A stretch of 64,000 bases of DNA, taken from the NCBI RefSeq assembly GCF_000346465.2, contig NC_034012.1, forward strand, positions 8,664,294 through 8,728,293, given 5' to 3'. Positions 1 through 9,765 of this stretch are shown piece by piece (the stretch's first letter is position 1; the number at the start of each line of letters is the position of its first letter). A program made the position numbers and the translations under genes. The notes beneath the pieces were generated by a model that was not told where the DNA came from, did not search any database, and was given only the letters and a program-made list of their open reading frames with translations. The DNA is from Prunus persica (Eukaryota; Streptophyta; Magnoliopsida; Rosales; Rosaceae).

Positions 1-219
1 CCATGAGCAGCTTTGTTGTTGCTACGAGGGATCCAACTCCATTCCACTTCTTGAAAACTGTCAGCAAGCCTTGTAATTTCCAGAATGATAGGGAGATTGG
101 ACCAAGAGCCATTGTTAACCTTACCTTCCAAGCCCTGGTTTAACACATTTGAATCACCTTCAAATGACCAAACCTCTTTGCCAGATTTAGACCTCTATCT
201 GCAGCTTCTTTCCAAGTTA
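1..219 (-). pseudogene. RNase H-like (RVT_3-type) fragment, cut by window edge
   Basis: Read on the minus strand, this gives the end of a plant RNase H-like domain of the kind found in non-LTR retroelements and related 'putative ribonuclease H' genes. Visible pieces are FEGDSNVLNQ, SWSNLPIILEI and VEWSWIPRSNNKAAH, the last matching the usual ending of the fold (W-x-x-R-x-x-N-x-A-A-H). A frameshift lies near 150-165, because the upstream WKEAADRGLNLA segment is in another frame. It is probably a retroelement relic. The C-terminus lies outside the window, so whether it ever belonged to a host gene cannot be judged. Confidence 0.5.
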
Positions 220-1252
220 TTTGCCCCACATGATGGCAACTACATTAAACATATCTCAGTTTGCGTGGCAACTACATTCAAGAGATCATAACAAAATTTA
301 AAAAGAAAAAAAGAAGAAGCAGAGATCATAACAAAATTTAAAATAACAGAGCAGAGTTGAGAAAAATGTTGAAATTGATAACAGTCAAGCCAGAGAAAAA
401 TGTAAACATATGTTGATGCCATATTCATTCATGTTATAAAAAAAAATTGGTCATTGGAGAAGCTTTACTCATATTCGGCATATAGAAATTTTGTACTTTT
501 GTTTTATTTTTTAATAAAAATTATCACTTATTCTAAAAAAAGTATTATTATTAATTCATTGCCATTTGTCGGCTAAATGATGACATAAATTAAATGTAGA
601 TTGATGTGAGACTAGATAACAACGTCTTGGTAGAGCAATAATGTGTAACCCATCGAGGAATATCCCCCCTGCAAATTAAATTAGAAAAAAAAAAAAAAAC
701 CTCGAATGTATTTTACAAACAAAATGCGACACGCTAATTGGAGAAAAACTCAGCTAGCCACTTGCCATTTTCTGATTAGTTCTTAGTGTATTTCTATTTT
801 TCTTTAAAGTATAGATAAAATGGGTTTATATGTGAAAAACCCAAATCTTTTTACACACAGTTTCTGTATTCATTTGATATAGTATTTATGATTTTGGACA
901 GCCAAATCTGTTGTTTTTATCAATAGAAAGCGTAATATATAGCTGAAGCCTGAAGTTGTATTTTCTGCTTGCAAAAGGTAGCATGAAGAAATAGCATCCG
1001 AAAAAGAAGACTAATAAGAACAAATTATGCCTTATTACATCAGGTCACAAAAGAAAAATAGGAAAAAAGAAAAAGAAAAAGGAAAAGCAAACTGAAAGTG
1101 CAAAATAAAAATTACAATATTAATAATATATATATAACCTCTGCGTTTTGTGTTGATGCGGACTATTACCATCATATAGAGCCTATCTTGTAGATTGTCG
1201 ATGAATCAAAAATACACATATCTCTATGTCTGGATAATTACTATTCTATCTT
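220..1252. other. AT-rich intergenic stretch, no gene seen
   Basis: No coding potential recognised. It holds homopolymer A runs (about 684-700), a purine-rich A/G tract (about 1050-1090) and scattered TA-rich sequence. Confidence 0.5.
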
Positions 1253-1740
1253 TTGATCCTTTGGCACTTTGTGCTTGAGTTTTTGAATGATGAATACTTT
1301 GTATCTTCCATGAAGGCTGGGTATCTCCCCCTTTTTCCTAATTTGAACCTATTCAAGGCGGTTTTCGCAGGTTGCAATTACTGGAAATTAATAGCAGCGG
1401 TGCTGGACAAAGCACCTAATTTGGAAGATCTTTACTTATTGGAAGATGTAAGATGTGTACACACTTGAGCTAAGTTAATCATACCAACAAGACATTCTCA
1501 TAATTTCATTAAATCTTTTATTGTCAGGGAATCTTTCAATTGAATGAAGAAGATGAAGAGCTTCAATGGGATCCACCAAAAGCTGTGCCAAATTATTTGT
1601 CGGCATAAGTGAAAAAACTAGAATATTCATCCCCAAACTAATTGACAATGAGTTGAGAGGCCCCATAACATAGTATTGCGAAAACGAAGAAAGGAATGGG
1701 TACAAGTCTTTCATTCATTCAACTTGTCCAACTTTGAACA
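1253..1740 (+). pseudogene. F-box/FBD/LRR protein gene relic (3' half)
   Basis: The first exon reads YLPLFPNLNLFK...YWKLIAAVLDKAPNLEDLYL, which fits the last leucine-rich repeat of plant F-box/FBD proteins (FPNL...YWKLL...L..APNLE.L.L). A GT donor follows at about 1449. After a CAG acceptor at about 1527 comes EELQWDPPKAVPNYLS, matching the start of an FBD domain (W-x-P-P-x-x-V-P). The frame then breaks with several stops (for example 'YLSA*'). No F-box is seen upstream on this strand, so this is a truncated, decayed copy. It lies convergent to the minus-strand F-box relic at 14706-15275. Confidence 0.6.
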
Positions 1741-1852
1741 GGTTGAAAATGGACCAGCATGCAGGCCCTCACCCCACAACAATTTCTTTCGTTCTATATT
1801 TTTTACTGCCAAAGAGTAAAGTAACTGCAATATACAGTGTAAAGAAACATTA

Positions 1853-1855
1853 GTT
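1853..1855. repeat. Target site duplication (left) of CACTA element
   Basis: GTT immediately before the CACTA terminus; the same GTT follows the right terminus at 14703-14705. A 3-bp duplication is the rule for CACTA transposons. Confidence 0.85.
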
Positions 1856-1883
1856 CACTACTACAAAAAGTGAAAAAGACGAC
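1856..1883 (+). repeat. Left terminal inverted repeat of CACTA element
   Basis: 28 bp starting CACTACTACAAAAA and ending AAAAAGACGAC. It matches the reverse complement of 14675-14702 at 25 of 28 positions; the only mismatches are three central bases (GTG against AGC). Confidence 0.9.
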
Positions 1884-2470
1884 CAGAAAACAACGACGGT
1901 CTAAGTGAAAACCGTCGTGGTTTTTAAAAAGACGACGGTTCTAAAAACACCGTCGTGTAATACAACCTTAGACAACTAAAAAATGGAGATTCAAATGGCT
2001 GTTCAAAAACAACGACGTACCTAATTAAACAACCGACGTCTATTTGAAACAGATTTCCGCAGTGTAAAATCAATGCCAACAAAGAACGGCAGAAGTTATG
2101 AATCGACCGACGTAGAAAGTAAAGACGACGATTTCAATAAAAACCGCCGTTTTTACTCATAAAATAACACGACGAGGGTTTCGTATAAGACGCCGTATAA
2201 TTACAAACAAATACACGGCTTTAAAATTCAAAATATCACCGTATTAAATTAATGTACAACGACGGAAAATATAAATATATCGACGTCATTCTCGTATAGT
2301 TCTACGACGTTTAACAAAATAATCTACGTCGGTAATTATAAATATACCGCCATCTTACCTTTATATAGACGACGAGAAAAGACGACGGTAGAACAGAAAA
2401 CCGCCGTTGTTTCAGTTTCTTTAACAGTTTGGTCCTTTATCTTTCTGCAGGACTTGTATAGTTCAAAGCA
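1884..2470. repeat. Left subterminal motif array of CACTA element
   Basis: Dense short motifs in both orientations: GACGACGGT, CCGTCGT, ACGACGT, CGACGTC. Such arrays near CACTA ends are binding sites for the element's TNPA-like DNA-binding protein in En/Spm. The motif seen here differs from the En/Spm one. That this motif is the binding site is inference. Confidence 0.75.
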
Positions 2471-2476
2471 TTGACA

Positions 2477-2888
2477 ATGTCTTCATCATATCTCCCAGCA
2501 ACTACTGATTCGATTGCTCATGCTTTAGAAGCCATCTGAAGCCATTTCTATTCTCTATCGCATTCTTGAAACCCATCTTCTTCTTCTGAAGCTTTACGTA
2601 AAGGAAGAGGCTATCACAAATCTGACGGATCTTCTTAGTCAAAAAAATCAAGCAGAGGATCAGGCACATCTGATCTTCAGATTTCCCTGAGAAGCGAACT
2701 TTCCTTCGACAGCGAGTGGAGGCCAGGCTTGCATCTCTTTTGATGGAAAGCAAGGAGTATTCAGAAGCACTAAGTGTCCTATCAGGCTTGATCAAGGAAG
2801 TGAGAAGGCTAGTTGACAAGCTTCTTCTTGTCAACTAGCCTAAATGTAAGCTCAATTTCTCTTTGAGAAAGACCTCCAAATTATTGTC
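2477..2888 (+). pseudogene. RPN6 (fragment): Captured fragment of 26S proteasome subunit RPN6 (PSMD11)
   Basis: Starting at an ATG, the + strand reads MSSSYLPATTDSIAHALEA, then SEAISILYRILE, KEEAITNLTDLL, TSDLQISL, and (shifted frame) EKRTFLRQRVEARLASLLME, SKEYSEALSVLSGLIKEVRR, LVDKLLLV and KLNFSLRK. These follow the N-terminal part of plant RPN6, a lid subunit of the 26S proteasome, in order. Two internal pieces are missing: the stretch after the NLTDLL block, and a short piece after ISL. Several small indels and an early stop make it non-coding. It lies inside the transposon near its left end, free of the CG motifs that fill neighbouring DNA. The simplest reading is capture (transduplication) of a host gene piece. 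Confidence 0.85.
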
Positions 2889-3484
2889 TTTGAGATGTGA
2901 GAGACAGTGTCTCTGAGAGAGGAAGAACTTGGAACCCTAAATGTAAACCGCGAAAATGAATGAAAGCGACAAATTTATAGAATAAATTTTTAAAACCAAC
3001 GGCGGTCCTTACCAAAAAATCGTCGTTTAAATTGTAAAATCAACGTCGGTATGACTGACGTATATTACAGAACTCCACGCCGTATTATTTTTTTGAAATG
3101 GTTTTATATGTAAGCAACTTTTCGTCTACTTGACTTACACATTAGTTGTTTTTATATTCTTATTTTATTTAAATCTGTCATCCAAAAAAGAAACTTTACA
3201 TATTGCAGAATATTAATTTCCTTCGTTTTAAATTTCCTCCGGAAAAAAAACTCTATTTATAACGCACTGTAATTGAAAAATAAACTGAAAGGTCACGGGA
3301 AAAAAAAAATTCTATTCATAATTTAAAAATTAAAATCCACGTCGGTTATATTAAACCTAACGACGTTAAATGAAATGATTCCACGTCGAACGAAAAATAT
3401 TGCGTCGTGTTAGTTAAAAACGACGTAGTTAAATGTAACCGCCGTATTATTTTTTTGAAATGGTTTTATATGTAAGCAACTTTT
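2889..3484. other. CACTA internal spacer with motifs and a direct repeat
   Basis: Motif-rich non-coding DNA. A 45-bp identical direct repeat lies at 3078-3122 and 3440-3484 (starting CGCCGTATTATTTTTTTG) and continues imperfectly for about 15 bp in each copy. A TATA-like TTTATAA occurs near 3255, upstream of the protease gene. Confidence 0.6.
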
Positions 3485-3664
3485 GGACTTACACATGCAC
3501 TGTTTCCAAACCCGATTAAAAATTTCAATCTCCAGAGAAACCTTTTCGTCTCTTTTCCTTGTCAGAGCATTGTCAGAGTTTCTCATCGTCTTCCTCTCGT
3601 CTTCTTCGTCGTCCTTGAACTTAAACATCGATCATCTTCCTCTTGCTTTCATTGCACGCAAAAG
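3485..3664 (+). promoter_or_regulatory. Putative 5' untranslated exon of the CACTA protease gene
   Basis: This pyrimidine-rich stretch free of CG motifs ends at AAAAG|GTAAGC, a good splice donor, and resembles a 5' leader exon. The next plausible acceptors are TTGCAG at 3949 and TTGCAG at 4335, just before the start codon at 4350. It is inferred only from composition and the splice site. Confidence 0.4.
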
Positions 3665-4082
3665 GTAAGCTTTCATTTTCACTATTTTGGTTATTGTTTT
3701 GCATGCTCATACGTTTTTTGTTTGAAAAATCTTTTTACCTTTTTTTTGGCCAAAATCATTTTACTTCTTTCCAAGTTTGATAAAATATACAGACAAAGAG
3801 GGAAAGTTTCCAACTTTGAAGACAACTACCTCAACTAAATAAGACGACGGTAGACCACGACGGTTCGTCAGTTGTTCTAGCGTCGTCTGAAAATTGACAA
3901 AGTTGTTTTTAAAATAATAGTCTTTTTTTATATGCTTGTTTAATTGCAGGTTTGATTTCTCTGAACAATGGTTTTTGTTTTTCCCTTATTTGATAAAATA
4001 TAAAGAAAAAGAAACTAGGGTTGGTATCTAATATAGACGACAAAATATCTTATTGTTTTACGTCGTGTGAATGTTAATACCA

Positions 4083-4220
4083 CGACGGTGTATTACTATT
4101 GACGTCGTATGAACATAAATACCACGACGTTATATAAATAATAGTTTACTACGACGGTGTATTACTATTGACGTCGTGTGAACATATATACCACGACGTT
4201 ATATAAATAATGGTTTTAAA
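4083..4220. repeat. Tandem repeat (about 73-bp unit) in 5' leader intron
   Basis: Two near-identical units, each containing CGACGGTGTATTACTATTG, ACGTCGTRTGAACATA and CCACGACGTTATATAAATAA. They lie in the intron upstream of the protease gene and show that the motif-rich DNA grows by local duplication. Confidence 0.7.
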
Positions 4221-4349
4221 CATTTATTACGTCTGAGATTATTTCATTGCGTCGTCTAAAATCATATCATACGTCGTATTTTTTAATACCGTCGTTTGTG
4301 TTCTTAATGTTTTCCTGAAATATTTTCACTTGCAGTTTTGTCTGTTAAA

Positions 4350-7300
4350 ATGGTTTCTCAACAACAAACTAAGGATTCTGGCTCCAAGAAGCTTGGAATG
4401 GTAGCTCCTCAAGACAAGTCTTCGAAGGAGATGAAGTCTTCGAAGAAGATGAAGTCTTCGAAGAAGATGAAGTTTGCTTCATCATCTGCTGAGACAGAAC
4501 CAACCAGCCAGACAACAATCTCTGATGATTCAAAGACTGGTCGAGGTATGAGCACAATGCCTCGTGTTGTGAAGAGAAAGCTTCAGAAACTGAGGCCAAT
4601 TGTTGAGTACAATAAAAGGGGGAAAGGTGTTGGCCAAGCACATATTGAGATGCAGTCGTATATTGGTGTGTTGGCACGCTCCAGGATCCCACTTGTGGAC
4701 AAGAAATGGTCCCAAATCCCCAAGGATATAAAGGAGCAGATTTGGGAAGCAGTTGACATGGCTTTTGTCGTAGGCCAAGGGGGCAAGACCTCTGTTTTAG
4801 CTTCTGCTTCCAAGAAATGGAAGGATTTCAAGTCTACACTAACGAGGCATTATATCCTTCCATACACCAATGACAGGGAGAAATTAAGCCAACCCCCTGA
4901 AACATATAAATTCATAGAGAAAGCACAATGGGATGCCTTTGTAGCTTCAAGGCTATCCAAAGATTTTGAGTCTGTGTATTCTCAACATGCACAGATTAGG
5001 GAGAAACTCGAGTACAATCATCGATTGTCTCGAAAAGGATATGCTGGATTGGAGGATCAATTGGAGGAAACCATGCCTGGGGTAGAAATTGATCGATCTA
5101 CCTTATGGAAGAGAGCTAGACAGGACAAACATGGTAACATCCCTGATCCAAAGGTGGCAGAGAAAGCAAAATTAATTGTAAGCCTACTATCACTCTGTTT
5201 TAAATTTTTATTAAACTGTGAATTATTCTTATTACGTCGTATGTTATATTTTTCGTCGTGTGAATGATATTACCACGTCGTTAAGACGTCGGTGGTTCAT
5301 TTTCGCGTCGTTTGAATGATATTATCACGTCGAAACTTTTTTTAAAACGTCGTTAACGGTCTAAATAGGAATCACTACTCTGTTTTCTTTAATTATAGCA
5401 TAAGACGTCGGTTATAATAACGTCGGTTTATACGTTATTGCGTCGTGTGAAATTATATAATACGTCGTTTGTACATAAATAACCGTCGTGTGTTTTTTTG
5501 TTTATCTTTGTTTTAGGATGAATTGCAGAAACAAGTCTCGGAAGGCAAAGTCAGAGTAGATGGCAGCAATGATGTGCTGACCATGGCTTTGGGCCCCGAG
5601 CATCCAGGCAGAGTGAGGGGAGTTGGTGCTGGTGTTTCCCCAAGGCAATATTTCAATTTGCCCAAACCACAGAGGGTGAGCTTTGACGACCGTTTGCAGG
5701 ACAGTTTAAGAGTTCTCCTTCAAGAAGAGACTAAAAAGATGGAGGCTAAGGCAAGGGAAGAGGCCTTAAGGATGGAGGCTAGGACAAAACAATTGGTAGA
5801 GGCTGAGAGGGAGCATTTCCTGAGTCAGCTTTCCCAATTAATTCCCAATTTTGATCCAAGCATGCTTAAACCAAGAATTAGCCAAAGCCCCAAAAATCCA
5901 ATGTCTGACAAAGCTAGCTGCTCTGGAGGTGATGTGAGATCCCTACATTTGGAGGATAATACTGCCAAAATGGGGAAACATCAGCCAGATGAAGAGAAGG
6001 AAGAAGAAAAAAGAGATGAAGAGAAGGAAGAAGAAAAGGAGAAAGAAGATGAAGAAAAGCATGACGACAAGGTATGTTCACATAACTTTGCCTTTTTTAT
6101 TTGTTTTTCAAAATTTCAGACGTCGATATTTTTATTTAATCCGTCGTTTGTTTAAAACTTAGACGGCGGAATTTTTTTAAGACGTAATAAAATATTTAAA
6201 CGACGGTTTTTTTACCGTCGTTTAAATGGTTTCAGACGACGCTTTATTCATAAAACCGTCGTCTTTATTGAATTACCACGACAGTTTTTTCACCGTCGTT
6301 TAAATACTTTTAAGACGACGTTTTATTCCTTAAACCGTCGTCTTTATTGAATTACCACGTCATTTTTTTTATTTCTTTAAACAGGTTATTGAAGTTGGTG
6401 CTTATTCAAATATGGAGGCGCCATCTTCTTTAAAAACCCTTTGTCATTTTGTGGAAACGACACTCCTGCCTGAGGATAAGACACTCCAATTTACAATTGA
6501 TAAGGAGGTGTTTGGTGGTGAGCGCGATACCTTCCTCCTGCCTGAAGATATTACACAATTTGCAGGCATGGAAGAAATTGGAGCTACTGTATTGGCTGTA
6601 TATATGAGGTTTGTACTTCTAAAATAATACCTCGTTGGTTTATATATTGCGTCGTCTTAACTAACTAACCACGTCGTCTTAACTAACTACCGTCGTGATA
6701 AATATATTATAACGTCCTCATCTATTTCAGTACGTCGTGTGAAATATTATAATACGTCGTTTTTTTATACATAACCGTCGTGTTTGTTTGTGCTGACTTG
6801 TTTATATTATTTTATGTATTTAGGTACTTACACGATGTTTTGAAAGAAGCCAATATGTGCAGCATGGTTGGCTTTATCGACCCTGCTACAGTTAGTGCCA
6901 ACTCTGGCACAATAACTGAAAGATCACGACTCGTAGCAGCTCGACTTCAGAAGACAGACGGTGAACAGATTTTCATGATGCCTTACAATCCAGGGTTAGT
7001 CTCCTTAGGATTTTGTTTTTATGATTTTCAATAAATGACAGCTTATAAACTAACCACGTCGGTGTTTTATTTTATTTAGTCGTTTGAAACTACTAACCAC
7101 GTCGGTAGTTATTTATCGTCGTGAGACAGCTATAATGTCGTCGATTGCTACTTTATTTCGTCGTGTGAAATATTATAATACGTCGTTTTTGTAAATAACC
7201 GTCGTTTTTATATTAATTTTGTGCAGCCGTCATTGGATTTTGCTGATTGTAAGAGCAAAGAGAGAAACCGTCTATTTTCTGGATCCTCTGCCAGGAAATC

Positions 7301-7783
7301 GTGTGGTCGATGAAGAGGCCAAAAACATCGTGAACAGTGCTTTAAAAATATATAATACCCACATAGCCCATGCAGGACGTAAAAATGTAATTTGGAAAAC
7401 TCTCTCAGGCACACCAAAGCAACCCAGCAATGTCGAATGCGGGTACTATGTGATGCGCTTCATGAGGGACATCATCATGGATCCTTCCTTGGGGTTTGAG
7501 AATAAGGTAAGAAGAAATTACCTTCATACATTTCAAGTCATTTTTTGTATTATCAACGACGGTCATGTAAAATTAACGTCGTTGAATGGATATACTACGT
7601 CGGTTATGAAAAATATCGTCGTCTGTGAATGAATTTCTTTTTATTTATAAACCCTAATAGTCATTGTTTATGCAGTATGCCAAGGGAAACCAGGAAGCTT
7701 CATACCCCCAAGAAGCCATTGATGAAGTCCGGAATGAATGGGCAGAGTTTGTTTTCCAAATTATTAAACAGGGCAATTATTGA
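4350..7783 (+). CDS. CACTA-encoded Ptta/En/Spm-type protein fused to Ulp1-like cysteine protease
   Basis: Six exons: 4350-5177, 5517-6071, 6385-6608, 6824-6994, 7227-7506, 7676-7783. All phases agree and give 721 codons without a stop. The N-terminal 280 residues are basic, with repeated KSSKKMK units, then a plant transposase (Ptta/En/Spm, Transposase_24-like) region containing RKGYAGLEDQLEE. Exon 2 has charged coiled-coil-like and E/K-rich segments. The C-terminal part is a C48 (Ulp1/SENP) peptidase with its catalytic residues in place: His in GRHWILLIV, Asp in YFLDPLPG, Gln in TPKQPS and Cys in NVECGYYV. Ulp1 proteases cut SUMO-like modifiers; the substrate here is unknown. Such domains are known in plant CACTA and Mutator-like elements. 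I chose ATG 4350, the first in frame after the acceptor at 4335. Function in transposition is inferred. Confidence 0.85.
5178..7226. repeat. CG-motif arrays inside introns of the protease gene
   Basis: Introns 5178-5516, 6072-6384, 6609-6823, 6995-7226 (and 7507-7675) are packed with ACGTCGT, CGTCGTGTGAA, ACCGTCGT and GACGACG variants, whereas the exons between them are nearly free of them. In 6195-6365 an approximately 84-bp unit is tandemly duplicated (TTAAACCGTCGTCTTTATTG and variants). Splice sites are preserved. Confidence 0.75.
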
Positions 7784-8940
7784 ACACTTGATATTTATGT
7801 ATAATGTACAAATTTTCTCTATAATATGTAATGTAAAAATTTGTTGAGGTTTTCTTAAATTAAAAAAAAAACAAACATACAAATTGCTTAACCGACGTGT
7901 AATACTTTTCCAACGACCTAATAAAGTCAAAAAACGTCGTATTTTGTTGTTTCGTGTTTTAAACAAATACGACGTAAAAATATAGTTAGACGACGTTCTT
8001 TGAACAATTGAGTCGTTTATGGTTTACAACATCTTCAATTTCTTAAGGATTCAGGGTATCATCGACGACGTTTATGTAACGACAGCGGTTAAGTCGTGGA
8101 ATATATATTTTACGTCGTATAGTTAAATAGCCGCCATGGTTTCTCATTTTAACGACGTCATTTTAACGACTTAGTAGTCTATTACAATTTACAACGTCTA
8201 CAATTTATTAACACCGACGTGGTTTGTTGTTGTGGTAAGAATATTTTATTATTTTTATATCAAAATATTCAAAATAAATTTAAAATAAATCAGAAAATTG
8301 AAAAGTCAACTCCTATGAAGTCATTGATATATTTTCTTCCACATAAACCTTGAAAAAATTCATTTTGAATAACAAAATTTTAAAATGACCATCCAAAACA
8401 AAATTGTTTTGATGAGTCATAAAATCACTTCTAGTTTTATGGTTTAGGGTTTAGAGTCTAGGGTTTAGAGATTAGGGTTGTTATTTATTGGGGTTTATTT
8501 TTAAAGTATAATTTTTGGGTAGTCTAGGGTATATGTTAGGCTTTAAAACCATAAAACCTTTTATAAACTTAATTTTTTAAATTGTATAATTTAGTTTTAT
8601 GGGTTTAGGGTATTAATTTTTAACGACGGTGGTTGCGTCGTGGAATACATATTGTACGTCGTACAGAAAAACATACGACATGGTTTACGCTTTAAACGAC
8701 GTCATTTTAATATGTAAGTCGGTTTATATAATTTACAACGTCTTTAATTTCTTAACACCGACGTGGTTTTTCAGTCGTCGTTATATAAAAAGTTCAAAAT
8801 AAATTTAAAATTAATCCGAAAAATGAAGCTTCAAAATGAACGGCCTTACGTTCTTAATCCGAAAAATGAAGTTTCCGTCGTGGAATATTAAATTTACGTC
8901 GGTACTTGTAGAACTTTCGCCTTGGTTTTTCTTTCGACGT
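7784..8940. other. CACTA spacer between the two genes, motif-rich
   Basis: Non-coding. It holds the terminator region of the protease gene, more CG motifs (notably 7890-8225 and 8620-8940), and telomere-like TTTAGGGTTT/CTAGGGTTTAG clusters at about 8441-8480 and 8601-8612. Confidence 0.6.
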
Positions 8941-9135
8941 TTTAAAACGCGCGAGCTCTAAAAATTTTCGCGCGACCTAAATTTTTTTAGATTTGGCTCT
9001 TATTCTTATACTTTGAACCCTGAAACCGAAAATTTTCAGATTTCGCGCGACATAACATTTCGCTCTCTCACTTCTGCTCTAATTAAAAGTTGCACTCTCC
9101 AGGCTCCGTCGAATCTGTGAGCTCGTCCAACCTGT
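8941..9135 (+). promoter_or_regulatory. Candidate promoter and leader of tnp2 gene with E2F-like sites
   Basis: TTTCGCGC occurs at 8966-8973 and again at 9041-9048, and AAACGCGCGAG lies just before (8945). TTTCGCGC fits the plant E2F site consensus TTTSSCGC. A pyrimidine-rich leader then ends at a GTAAGT donor (about 9134), giving a leader intron that runs up to the transposase start region. Telobox-like TTTAGGG motifs lie about 350-500 bp upstream. Regulation by E2F is inference from motifs only. Confidence 0.45.
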
Positions 9136-9765
9136 AAGTACAAACCCTATCTTCCCCTTGTAAATTCATTGAATGATATTAGGTTGTTTTGTTAAAGGGT
9201 TTTATGTGTATGCTTTGCGATCTGTTAATAATGTGCTTATAGGTATGGGTTCATGGATTTTCTGTTTAATGGGTTCATGGATTACATTATGTGTTATGTT
9301 GAATTGGGAATGGATTTAATTTTGTCGTATCTTTTAATCACCATATGTTATGTTGAATTGGGAATGGATTTATTGTTTTCATGCTTGGTTTCATGTATAT
9401 GTTGGTTTCTTGCTTGGTTTCATATATATGTTGTGTTCTTCATGGGTTTTGTGTTCTTGAAAATAAACTGAGACACGACGAATTTTAAGGCATACGACGA
9501 CGATTACACGACGGTTTTTTTAAACTACCGTCGTTGTATTACTTATACACGACGATTTTTTCATAAACCGTCGTTTGTATTACTTATAATAGACGACGTC
9601 TGTTGAAAATCCGTCGTCTATATATGCCAAATACGTCTGTTTTTGTTTAAAACCCGTCGTCTCTGTTGTGTATTACTTGCGATTAGATCATTGTATAATC
9701 TGCTATAGTAATGGTCATTGCCTGTATTTTCACTTTATTATAGATAATAGGTTATAGTGTCGGAG
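9136..9765. other. Putative leader intron of tnp2 gene
   Basis: No coding sequence is convincing. It contains a short tandem duplication (AATTGGGAATGGATTTA twice, about 9303 and 9354) and a cluster of ACACGACG/ACCGTCGT motifs at 9473-9665. Confidence 0.5.

Noticed and set aside
85..291. + strand open frame at the left edge
   Set aside because: It is the antisense shadow of the minus-strand RNase H-like fragment.
1475..1714. Minus-strand open frame of 79 codons near the CACTA left border, as a possible 3' end of the F-box gene
   Set aside because: No LRR or FBD match on this strand; the + strand reads as an FBD relic instead.
2502..2834. Minus-strand open frame of 110 codons in the CACTA element
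   Set aside because: Antisense shadow of the captured RPN6 fragment, which is read on the + strand.
4369..4831. Three minus-strand open frames over the first protease-gene exon
   Set aside because: They overlap the long, domain-bearing + strand exon and carry no motif.
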